Of a stretch of 64,000 nt of DNA, positions 51,875 to 59,216 are shown piece after piece. Source of the stretch: DASVEG01 sp035540495 (GTDB taxonomy: Bacteria; Actinomycetota; Acidimicrobiia; Acidimicrobiales; CADCTF01). The stretch lies in assembly GCA_035540495.1 (NCBI GenBank), contig DATLGL010000008.1, forward strand, positions 15,302-79,301. The letters run 5' to 3'. The translations under genes were made by a program, and so were the position numbers. The notes under the pieces are model-generated. The model was not told the DNA's origin. It worked only from the letters and a program-made list of their open reading frames with translations, and did not search any database. How positions within the stretch are numbered: position 1 is the first letter of the stretch; each line of letters starts with the position of its first letter.

Positions 51875-53067
51875 CCGACCGCTTCACGTTCACCTCCGAG
51901 TCCGTCACGGAGGGCCATCCCGACAAGATGGCCGACCAAGTCTCGGACGCCGTGCTCGACGCGATCCTCGAGCAGGACCCGAACGCGCGTGTCGCCTGCG
52001 AGACGCTCCTCACCACCGGCATGGTGGTGGTGGCCGGTGAGATCTCCACCTCCGCGTACGTCGACATTCCCAAGATCGCCCGCAAGACGATCTGCGAGAT
52101 CGGCTACGACAACGCGGCGTACGGCTTCGACGGCAACACCTGCGGCGTGATGGTGTCGATCGACGAGCAGTCGCCCGACATCGCCCAGGGTGTCGACCAC
52201 GCCTTCGAGGAGCGCAAGGGCACCGGCGGCGAAGACCTCCTCAACGCCCAGGGCGCCGGTGACCAGGGGATGATGTTCGGCTACGCGACCGACGAGACGC
52301 CCGACCTCATGCCGCTGCCGATCTGGATGGCCCACCGGCTCGCCCACCGCCTCAGCGAGGTCCGCAAGGCCGGGGTGCTGCCCTACCTCCGCCCGGACGG
52401 CAAGACCCAGGTCACCTTCGACTACGAGAACGGCAAGCCGGTCAAGCTCCGCACCGTCCTCATCTCGACGCAGCACCAGGAGGGGCTCGACATCGACACC
52501 CTCCTCGCTCCCGACCTCAACGAGCACGTGATCCACCCGCTGCTGCCTCAGCAGTTCGCGGGCGACGAGTACGACGTGCTCGCGAACCCCACCGGCCTCT
52601 TCGTCCTCGGCGGTCCGCACGCCGACACCGGCCTCACCGGGCGCAAGATCATCGTCGACACCTACGGCGGCGCGGCCCGCCACGGCGGCGGCGCCTTCTC
52701 CGGGAAGGACCCGTCGAAGGTCGACCGCTCGGCTGCGTACGCCGCGCGCTGGGTCGCGAAGCACGTGGTTGCCTCCGGCGCCGCGGCGCGCTGCGAGATC
52801 CAGCTCGCGTACGCGATCGGCGTCGCCCACCCCGTTTCGATCATGGTCGAGACCTTCGGCACCGAGACTGTCGACCCGAAGAAGATCGAGCAGGCGGTGC
52901 GCGACGTGTTCGACATGCGACCCGCGGCGATCATCCGTGACCTCGACCTCCGCAAGCCCATCTATCGCAAGACGGCGGCCTACGGTCACTTCGGGCGCAC
53001 CGAGAAGGACTTCAGCTGGGAGCGGACCTCGAAGCTCGACGACTTCAAGTCGGCCCTCGGCCTCTGA
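51871..53067 (+). CDS. metK: S-adenosylmethionine synthetase MetK
   Basis: MetK forms SAM from methionine and ATP. The 398-residue protein has FTSESVTEGHPDKMADQVSD, the GAGDQGMMFGYATDETPDLM signature, KTQVTFDYENGKPVKLRTVL, the P-loop-like GGGAFSGKDPSKVDRSAAYA and RKTAAYGHFGR. GTG 51871 overlaps the coaBC stop. It is followed by priA in a CTGA overlap. Confidence 0.97.
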   Translation: MTDRFTFTSESVTEGHPDKMADQVSDAVLDAILEQDPNARVACETLLTTGMVVVAGEISTSAYVDIPKIARKTICEIGYDNAAYGFDGNTCGVMVSIDEQSPDIAQGVDHAFEERKGTGGEDLLNAQGAGDQGMMFGYATDETPDLMPLPIWMAHRLAHRLSEVRKAGVLPYLRPDGKTQVTFDYENGKPVKLRTVLISTQHQEGLDIDTLLAPDLNEHVIHPLLPQQFAGDEYDVLANPTGLFVLGGPHADTGLTGRKIIVDTYGGAARHGGGAFSGKDPSKVDRSAAYAARWVAKHVVASGAAARCEIQLAYAIGVAHPVSIMVETFGTETVDPKKIEQAVRDVFDMRPAAIIRDLDLRKPIYRKTAAYGHFGRTEKDFSWERTSKLDDFKSALGL

Positions 53068-54827
53068 CCGAGGCGGGAGCTCGCCCGAGGGTCGTCGGCG
53101 TCCTCCCGGACGTCGGCGCGATCGGCAAGGTCTTCGACTACACCGTTCCTGACGCGATGGACGCCGACGTGCGCGTCGGCACCGTCGTCCGCATCGAGCT
53201 GCACGGCAGGCGCGTCGGCGGGTGGGTGGTCGACGACGAGCGCGAACCGCCGGCTCGCGTCCAGAAGCTGAAGCCGATCGCGAAGGTGACCGGATGGGGC
53301 CCGCCGCCGTCGCTGGTCGACCTCTCGTCGTGGGCGACCTGGCGATGGGCCGGGCCACGCGCCGCGTTCCTCGGTACGGCATCGGCAGACGTCGCCGTAC
53401 GAGGCCTGCCCCGCCCGCCGTCGTCGCCGCCGCCGGCGACCGTCGTGGTCGATCCGGAAGTGGCCGCCGCCATCGACGATTCTCTACGTGCGGGCGGCGG
53501 CATCGTCCGCCTTCCGCCCGAGGTCGACGTCGCGTCGATCGCCGCCCACGTCGTGGCGGTACGTGGTCCGTCGCTGATCCTCTCGCCGAACCACGTCGAC
53601 GCGTCGCGGATCGCCCTCGCTCTCAAGCGGCAGGGGACGCCGGTGGCGTCGCTCCCGAGGGACTGGCCCGCCGCCCGTGCCGGCGGGCTGAGCGTGGTCG
53701 GTTCGAGAGCGGCGGCGTGGGCGCCCGTGCCCGATCCCGCGGCGATCCTGGTGCTCGACGCCCACGACGAGGCCTATCAGGAGGAGCGCACGCCCTCGTG
53801 GCACGCGGTCGACGTGGCGATCGAGAGGGCCAAGCGGGCGCGGATCCCGATCGTGCTGACGTCGCCGTGCCCCGACCTGATCATGCTGGCCGCGGCAAGG
53901 CGCCCGCCCCGGACGTTGAGCCGGCGCGACGAACGTGATGGTTGGCCGATGCTCGACGTGATCGACCGTCGGGGTGACGATCCGCGAACGGGGATGTACT
54001 CCGAACGGCTCGTCAACCTCGTGCGCCGCGCCGAGCGATCGCTGCTCGTGCTCAACCGCAAGGGTCGGGCGCGCCTGCTCGCGTGTGGCGCCTGCAGCGA
54101 GCTGGCGCGCTGCGAGCGGTGCGAGGCCGCGGTCGCGCAGTCGGACGACGGCCTCGCCTGCGGACGATGCGGCCTCGTACGTCCGGGGTTGTGCGCATCG
54201 TGCGGGTCGACGGCGTTGAAGGCCCTGCGGGTCGGGGTCACCCGCGTCCGGGAAGAGCTCGAGGCGCTCCTCCAAGCGCCTGTCGGCGAGGTCACCGGCG
54301 ACACCGATGACGTCCCTGACACCGACGTGATCATCGGCACCGAGGCGGTGTTGCATCGAGTGCCGCGGTGCGACCTCGTCGCGTTCCTCGACATCGACCA
54401 GGAGCTGCTGGCGCCCCGGTATCGGGCTGCGGAGGAGGCGCTCGCGCTGCTCGCACGCGCCGGGCGGCTCGTGGGCGGGCGTCGTGGCGGCGGGAGGGTC
54501 GCGGTGCAGACCCGGCTGCCCCACCACGAGGTGCTCGCCGCTGCGCTTCACGGAGACCCGGCGCGAGTCACCGACGTGGAGCTGCCGAAGCGCGAGCTGC
54601 TCGGTTTCCCACCGGCGAAGGCGATGGCGGCGGTGTCGGGAGCGGCGGCCGAGGCCTACGTCGATCGGCTTCGCGCTGCGTCGATCCCGAACATCGAGGT
54701 CCTCGGGCCTGGCGACGGACGTTGGTTGGTGCGGGCCCCGTCCGCCGCGACGCTCGCGGACGCGCTCTCGCAGATCGACCGTCCGCCCGGACGGCTCCGC
54801 CTCGAGGTCGACCCCCGCCGGCTCTAG
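53064..54827 (+). CDS. priA: PriA-like primosomal protein N', probably helicase-dead, with CTG start
   Basis: The PriA-like sequence begins well before the first ATG (53157): VVGVLPDVGAIGKVFDYTVP continues the family N-terminus back to CTG 53064, which overlaps the metK stop as CTGA. I see no ATG, GTG or TTG in this frame between about 52980 and 53157. From CTG the product has 587 residues. Cysteine clusters (CGACSELARCERC, CGRC, CASC) form the zinc modules; VIIGTEAVLHRVPRCDLVAF and RAGRLVGGRRGGGRVAVQTR are PriA motifs. Walker A is missing (LRAGGGIVRLPP instead of GxGKT) and the DEAH box is altered (LDAHDEAY). Loss of helicase motifs is known in other actinobacterial PriA proteins, so it may act structurally in restart. 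Its stop shares CTAG with the convergent gene. Confidence 0.85.
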   Translation: MTEAGARPRVVGVLPDVGAIGKVFDYTVPDAMDADVRVGTVVRIELHGRRVGGWVVDDEREPPARVQKLKPIAKVTGWGPPPSLVDLSSWATWRWAGPRAAFLGTASADVAVRGLPRPPSSPPPATVVVDPEVAAAIDDSLRAGGGIVRLPPEVDVASIAAHVVAVRGPSLILSPNHVDASRIALALKRQGTPVASLPRDWPAARAGGLSVVGSRAAAWAPVPDPAAILVLDAHDEAYQEERTPSWHAVDVAIERAKRARIPIVLTSPCPDLIMLAAARRPPRTLSRRDERDGWPMLDVIDRRGDDPRTGMYSERLVNLVRRAERSLLVLNRKGRARLLACGACSELARCERCEAAVAQSDDGLACGRCGLVRPGLCASCGSTALKALRVGVTRVREELEALLQAPVGEVTGDTDDVPDTDVIIGTEAVLHRVPRCDLVAFLDIDQELLAPRYRAAEEALALLARAGRLVGGRRGGGRVAVQTRLPHHEVLAAALHGDPARVTDVELPKRELLGFPPAKAMAAVSGAAAEAYVDRLRAASIPNIEVLGPGDGRWLVRAPSAATLADALSQIDRPPGRLRLEVDPRRL

Positions 54828-55378
54828 GGAGCAGGCGGAACCGTCCACTCGGCACGGCGGACCTCGTACAGCGCGATCGCGGCGGCGACCGCGACGTTCA
54901 GCGAACCGACCTTCCCCGGCGTCGGGATGAAGCCGACCGCGTCGCACGACGCGAGTGCGCCCGCCGAAAGGCCGCGGTCTTCGTGGCCCACCACCAGGCA
55001 CACCGGCTCGACTCCGGCGACGACCTCGTGCAGGGGACGCCCGCCGGTGGCGAGCTCGATGCCGACCACCCGCTGCCCCGCGGCTCGTACCGATGCCAGC
55101 GCGTCGCCGATCGCCGCGTGCTCCGACCACGGCACCAGGCGCTCCGTGCCGAGGGACGTCTTCTTCGACTTCTGGTGGTCGGGGGTGATCGCCGCGGCGC
55201 CCACGATGTAGAGGTGCTCGACCCGGAAGGACGCGGCGGTGCGGACGATCGAGCCGACGTTGAACGGGGTCTGGACGTTGTCGAGCACGAGTGACACCAC
55301 CCGCTCGGTCCGCCGCCGCCAGTCGCGATGGAGACGCTTGGCCTCGGTGCCGCTCAGGGTCCGGTGGGTCTCGCTCAT
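54824..55378 (-). CDS. SPOUT-class RNA 2'-O-methyltransferase (TrmH/SpoU family)
   Basis: A 184-residue protein with the three SpoU motifs: QTPFNVGSIVRTAASFRVEH, LVVGHEDRGLS and IPTPGKVGSLNVAVAAAIAL. Such enzymes methylate ribose in tRNA or rRNA through a deep-trefoil SAM site. The target is not clear from the sequence; tRNA Gm18 (TrmH) is possible. It starts at ATG 55378, in an ATGA overlap with the upstream methyltransferase gene. It is convergent with priA. Confidence 0.9.
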   Translation of the reverse strand: MSETHRTLSGTEAKRLHRDWRRRTERVVSLVLDNVQTPFNVGSIVRTAASFRVEHLYIVGAAAITPDHQKSKKTSLGTERLVPWSEHAAIGDALASVRAAGQRVVGIELATGGRPLHEVVAGVEPVCLVVGHEDRGLSAGALASCDAVGFIPTPGKVGSLNVAVAAAIALYEVRRAEWTVPPAP

Positions 55379-55935
55379 GTCGGAGCCACCCTCAGGATGC
55401 GATAGCCGACCCGCGAGCAGACACGCTCGACGTCGTAGCCCTCGCTCCCGAGCCAGCGGGCCAGCGAGTCAGAACCGAGGTGTTTGTGCACGACCAGCCA
55501 GGCAGCCGCGTGCACACCGACGGACGGGTCGAGGCGGGGAAGCCACCGGAGGAGCAGCTCGTGCAGCGCAGCCTTGCCGACGCGGATCGGCGGGTTCGAC
55601 CAGATGGCGCCGAACACGATGTCGTCCGGCACGTCGTCCGGCGCCCGCACCTCCACCCGGTCGGCAACACCGAGCGACGCCGCGTTCGCCGCGGCCAGGG
55701 CACGAGCGCGCGCGTTCACGTCCACCGCCCACACCGTCGCCTCCGGCGCACGCCGGGCGAGCGTCATGGCGATCGGCCCGTAGCCGCATCCGAGGTCGAG
55801 CAGGTCGACGCGCCCGGCGGGCACGGTCGCGGCCTCCGTGAGCAACAGCTTCGTCCCCGCGTCGATCGCCTCGGGTGAGAAGACACCACGATCGGTCGCC
55901 AGCTCCAGGCTGAGGTCGGGGAGCGTCAGGCGCAC
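55375..55935 (-). CDS. RsmC-like small-domain methyltransferase (start uncertain)
   Basis: The protein is an N-methyltransferase-like Rossmann enzyme: ELATDRGVFSPEAIDAGTKL, motif I VDLLDLGCGYGPIAMTLARR, WAVDVNARARALAAAN, catalytic NPP in FGAIWSNPPIRVGKAALHEL, and HAAAWLVVHKHLG. This matches the MTS/RsmC small domain that methylates guanine N2 in rRNA. GTG 55935 gives 186 residues, but family-like residues (ASHYFDESPAAPSRPSTV) continue upstream to about 55995 without an ATG, GTG or TTG, so a non-canonical start such as ATC 56001 is possible. It is cotranslated with the SpoU gene and divergent from def. Confidence 0.8.
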   Translation of the reverse strand: MRLTLPDLSLELATDRGVFSPEAIDAGTKLLLTEAATVPAGRVDLLDLGCGYGPIAMTLARRAPEATVWAVDVNARARALAAANAASLGVADRVEVRAPDDVPDDIVFGAIWSNPPIRVGKAALHELLLRWLPRLDPSVGVHAAAWLVVHKHLGSDSLARWLGSEGYDVERVCSRVGYRILRVAPT

Positions 55936-56011
55936 CGTCGACGGCCGCGACGGCGCGGCTGGTGACTCGTCGAAGTAGTGGGAGGCGTCGGGCGTACCGA
56001 TGCCCCGACGG

Positions 56012-56017
56012 TACCCT
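56012..56017 (+). promoter_or_regulatory. Candidate -10 element (taccct) for def
   Basis: TACCCT ends 8 nt before GTG 56026. It supports that start for def and a leaderless def-fmt-rsmB transcript. Confidence 0.4.
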
Positions 56018-56025
56018 TGACCGTC

Positions 56026-56535
56026 GTGGCCGCCTACAACATCCGGATCTACGGCGACCCTGTCCTTCGGCAGCGGTGCTCGGAAGTCACCAACATCGAC
56101 GGCGCGCTCGTGCGCCTCGTCGACGGCATGGCCGACGCGATGTACGAGGTGCACGGGCTCGGCCTGGCGGCGCCGCAGGTCGGTGTCCAGAAGCGGCTGT
56201 TCGTGTACGACCTCGACGACGGCGAGGGACCGCAGACGCTGATCAACCCGACGATCACCGAGTACCGGGGCGAGTGGGAGTTCGAAGAGGGGTGCCTGTC
56301 GGTGCCGGGCCTCTTCTTCCCGATCGTCCGCCCGAAGGAGATCCATCTCACGGGCTTCGACCTCGACGGGAACGAGGTGTCGATCGAGGCCGACGAGATC
56401 GTCGCCCGCCTCTTCCAGCACGAGCTCGACCACCTCGACGGCAAGCTCCTCTTCGAGTACCTCGACGACGAGCAGCGCAAGGCCGCGCTGAAGTCGCTCC
56501 GGTCGCGGAACCTCATCGCGAAGGACCTCACCTGA
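56026..56535 (+). CDS. def: Peptide deformylase
   Basis: Def removes the formyl group from new proteins. The product (169 residues from GTG 56026) has the three canonical motifs: GLGLAAPQVGVQ, EEGCLSVPGL with the metal Cys, and FQHELDHLDGKLL (HExxH). The N-terminus AAYNIRIYGDPVLRQRC fits this start. GTG 55978 and TTG 56017 are less likely. The stop TGA overlaps the fmt start codon CTG (CTGA). Confidence 0.95.
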   Translation: MAAYNIRIYGDPVLRQRCSEVTNIDGALVRLVDGMADAMYEVHGLGLAAPQVGVQKRLFVYDLDDGEGPQTLINPTITEYRGEWEFEEGCLSVPGLFFPIVRPKEIHLTGFDLDGNEVSIEADEIVARLFQHELDHLDGKLLFEYLDDEQRKAALKSLRSRNLIAKDLT

Positions 56536-57413
56536 GGCTCGCGTACCTCGGCACGCCCGCGGCAGCGGTGCCGCCGCTTCGGGCCCTGGCCGAGGCAGGG
56601 CACGACATCCGGATCGTCGTGACGCAGCCCGACAAGCGTCGTGGCCGCGGTGGGGCGACGATGCCGAGCCCGGTCAAGGCGGCGGCGGTCGAGCTCGGGC
56701 TGCCGGTGAGCGAGAGGGTGGACGACGTCCTGGAAGCGGATGTCGAGCTCGGGGTCGTCGTCGCGTTCGGGCGGCTGATCAAGCCGCACGTCCTCGACGC
56801 GGTGCCGATGGTGAACGTCCACTTCTCGCTCCTCCCGCGCTGGCGCGGCGCGGCGCCGGTGGAGCGGGCGATCCTCGCCGGCGACGACGTCACCGGCGTG
56901 TGCATCATGCAGCTCGAGGAAGGCCTCGACACCGGCCCCGTCTACGCGTCGGAGCACGTGGCGATCACGGCGGAAGACACCGTCGACTCGCTCCGTGACC
57001 GTCTCGTCGACGCCGGCACTCGCCTCCTCGTCGAGCAGCTCTCGAAGCCGCTCGGCGAGCCCGAACCGCAGGTGGGGGAGGCGACGTACGCGGCGAAGAT
57101 CGCGCCCGACGAGCTGCGCATCGACTGGACGCAGCCTGCCGCGCACGTCGACCGAGTCATCCGCCTCGGACGTTCATGGACGACGTTCCGGGGCAAGCGC
57201 CTGCAGATCGTCCGAGGACGTCTCGGCGACGAGGCGACCTCGCGCGCCGACTCGACGGGGTCGCCCGGCACGATCGTGGGCACCTCGGTCGTCTGCGGCG
57301 ACTCGCGCACGGTCGAGCTCGTCGAAGTCAAGCCGGAAGGCAGAGGGGTCCAGAGCGCCAAGGCGTGGGCCAACGGCGCCCGGCCGCAGCCCGGCGAACG
57401 GCTGGGGGAGTGA
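56532..57413 (+). CDS. fmt: Methionyl-tRNA formyltransferase, apparent CTG start
   Basis: Fmt formylates initiator Met-tRNA. The N-terminal Rossmann domain starts LRLAYLGTPAAAVPPLRALA and continues VTQPDKRRGRG, VVVAFGRLIKPHVLDAVPMV, NVHFSLLPRWRGAAPVERAI and LEEGLDTGPVYA, followed by the OB-like C-terminal domain (TYAAKIAPDELRIDWTQPA, VIRLGRSWTTFRGKRLQIVR). The family N-terminus begins at CTG 56532, which overlaps the def TGA as CTGA. The next in-frame ATG, near residue 43, would remove the first strand of the fold. From CTG the length is 293 residues. Identity is certain; CTG initiation is inferred. Confidence 0.93.
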   Translation: MRLAYLGTPAAAVPPLRALAEAGHDIRIVVTQPDKRRGRGGATMPSPVKAAAVELGLPVSERVDDVLEADVELGVVVAFGRLIKPHVLDAVPMVNVHFSLLPRWRGAAPVERAILAGDDVTGVCIMQLEEGLDTGPVYASEHVAITAEDTVDSLRDRLVDAGTRLLVEQLSKPLGEPEPQVGEATYAAKIAPDELRIDWTQPAAHVDRVIRLGRSWTTFRGKRLQIVRGRLGDEATSRADSTGSPGTIVGTSVVCGDSRTVELVEVKPEGRGVQSAKAWANGARPQPGERLGE

Positions 57414-58546
57414 GCGGTCCTTCCGCGCGGCGCGTCGCTCTGAACGCACTCGCACGGATCGACGACGGCGCGTACGCGAACCTCGTTCTTCCACCCCTCC
57501 TCGAACGCAGCGGCCTCGACGAGCGCGACCGCCGCTTCGTCACCGACCTCGTCTACGGCACGACGCGCATGCGCAGAGCGTGCGACTTCCTGGTCGACCG
57601 GTTCCTCGTGCGCACGGAGCTCGATGCCGATGTGCGTTCCGCGCTGCGGCTCGGCGCCTACCAGCTCCACTTCCTCCGAACGCCCCCACATGCGGCCGTG
57701 GGCGAGACCGTCGACGAGGTCAAGGGCAAGGCGCGCGGTCTCGTCAACGCCGTGCTGCGGAAGGTGGCCGGCGCTCCCGTCGAGTGGCCCGACGACGCAA
57801 CCCGGCTGAGCTATCCCGACTGGATCGTCGACCGCCTGTCGCACGATCTCGGCCGGGAAGTCGCCGTCGGCGCGCTCGAGTCGATGAACGAGGCCGCGAC
57901 CGTGCACGAGCGCCCCGATGGCTACGTGCAGGACCCGGCGTCGCAGGACGTCGCCAGGATCGTCGGCGCCCGACCGGGCGAACGCGTCGCAGACGTGTGC
58001 GCAGCGCCCGGCGGCAAGGCCACGCTGATCGCCGAGCTGGGATCTCCTGACGTCGTGGTCGCCGGCGACGCCAGCCCGACGCGAACGACGCTCGTGGCCG
58101 GCAACGTCCGCCTCACCGGCCAGCAGGAGCGGGTCGCCGTGGTCGTCGCTGACGCGCGGCGCCCGCCACACCCGGAGGAGACGTTCGACCGGGTGCTCGT
58201 CGACGCGCCGTGCTCCGGTCTCGGCGTGTTGCGCCGGCGGCCCGACGCGCGATGGCGCATCCAGGAGCGCGACGTCGACGACCTCGTCCGTCTCCAACGC
58301 GAGATCCTCGAGGCTGCGGTCCGCCTCGTCCGCCCGGGCGGCCGGCTCGTCTACAGCGTGTGCACGTTGACGAAAGCCGAAGGTCCTGACATCGGGCGCT
58401 GGCTGCTCGACACGCACAACGACCTGGCGCTCGTCGATCCCCCGGGGGAGCCGTGGCAGCCCCTGGAGGTCGGCGCCCTGCTCCTCCCTCAGACGGCGCA
58501 GACCGATGGCATGTACGTCACCGGATTCGCGCGCGTCGCTCAGTAA
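57410..58546 (+). CDS. rsmB: 16S rRNA m5C967 methyltransferase RsmB
   Basis: A 378-residue protein: an N-terminal NusB-like domain (RRVALNALARIDDGAYANLV, RDRRFVTDLVYGTTRMRRAC) and a C-terminal SAM methyltransferase domain. The latter has VCAAPGGKATLIAELG, AGDASPTRTTLVAGN, DRVLVDAPCSGLGVLRRRPD with the first catalytic Cys and LVYSVCTLTKAEG with the second. GTG 57410 overlaps the fmt stop (GTGA), giving def-fmt-rsmB as a tight translation/ribosome operon. Confidence 0.95.
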   Translation: MSGPSARRVALNALARIDDGAYANLVLPPLLERSGLDERDRRFVTDLVYGTTRMRRACDFLVDRFLVRTELDADVRSALRLGAYQLHFLRTPPHAAVGETVDEVKGKARGLVNAVLRKVAGAPVEWPDDATRLSYPDWIVDRLSHDLGREVAVGALESMNEAATVHERPDGYVQDPASQDVARIVGARPGERVADVCAAPGGKATLIAELGSPDVVVAGDASPTRTTLVAGNVRLTGQQERVAVVVADARRPPHPEETFDRVLVDAPCSGLGVLRRRPDARWRIQERDVDDLVRLQREILEAAVRLVRPGGRLVYSVCTLTKAEGPDIGRWLLDTHNDLALVDPPGEPWQPLEVGALLLPQTAQTDGMYVTGFARVAQ

Positions 58547-58549
58547 CCT
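58544..58549 (+). promoter_or_regulatory. Candidate -10 element (taacct) for rpe
   Basis: TAACCT overlaps the rsmB stop and ends 7 nt before GTG 58557. It favours the GTG start for rpe. Confidence 0.4.
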
Positions 58550-58556
58550 CGGCTTC

Positions 58557-59216
58557 GTGGTCCGCATCGCACCGTCGATCCTCTCCGCCGACTTCGCCGC
58601 CCTGGCGGAGGCGATCGACGCGGTGGCTCCGCAGACCGACATGCTCCACGTCGACGTGATGGACGGACACTTCGTGCCGAACCTCACGATCGGTCCACCC
58701 GTGGTGGCGTCGATCCGCAAGCACACCGACCTCTACCTCGACTGCCACCTGATGATGACCAATCCGGGGCAGTACCTCGAGGCGTTCCGCGACGCCGGCG
58801 CGAACGGGTGCTCCGTGCACGTGGAGATCGGCGGTACCGACGAGCTCATCGAGCAGATGCGATCGCTGGGCCTCGACGTCGGTCTCGCCGTCAACCCGGA
58901 TGTTCCGTTCGACACGTTCGAGCCGTTCCTCGACCGCATCGATCTCCTCTTGTTGATGACCGTGTTCCCGGGCTTCGGCGGCCAGTCGTTCATCTCGGAC
59001 GTCGTGCCGAAGATCGCCCAGGCCGCTGCCGCGATCCGGGAGCGAGACCTCGACGTGGCGTTGCAGGTCGACGGCGGCATCGACGTCCGCACGGCGCCGA
59101 TCGTGTGCCGCGCCGGGGCGACGGTGCTGGTCAGCGGGAGCGCGGTCTTCCGTGAAGACGATCCGGCTGAGGCGGCGAGGAAGATACGCGAGGCCGCCGC
59201 GGCTCCCGTGAGCTGA
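58557..59216 (+). CDS. rpe: Ribulose-phosphate 3-epimerase
   Basis: A 219-residue TIM barrel interconverting ribulose-5-P and xylulose-5-P. It has IAPSILSADFAALAEAIDAV, the metal motif MLHVDVMDGHFVPNLTIGPP, DCHLMMTNPGQYLEAF, MTVFPGFGGQSFISDVVPKI and LQVDGGIDVRTAPIVCRAGA. Start GTG 58557 fits the family; an upstream ATG at 58506 lies inside rsmB. The stop and the next start share TGATG. It supplies ribulose-5-P, a precursor used by the rib genes downstream. Confidence 0.95.
   Translation: MVRIAPSILSADFAALAEAIDAVAPQTDMLHVDVMDGHFVPNLTIGPPVVASIRKHTDLYLDCHLMMTNPGQYLEAFRDAGANGCSVHVEIGGTDELIEQMRSLGLDVGLAVNPDVPFDTFEPFLDRIDLLLLMTVFPGFGGQSFISDVVPKIAQAAAAIRERDLDVALQVDGGIDVRTAPIVCRAGATVLVSGSAVFREDDPAEAARKIREAAAAPVS

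Noticed and set aside
55375..56433. Extending the RsmC-like methyltransferase to 352 residues
   Set aside because: The extension lies antisense to def, which is certain, and has no methyltransferase-like sequence beyond about 56001.
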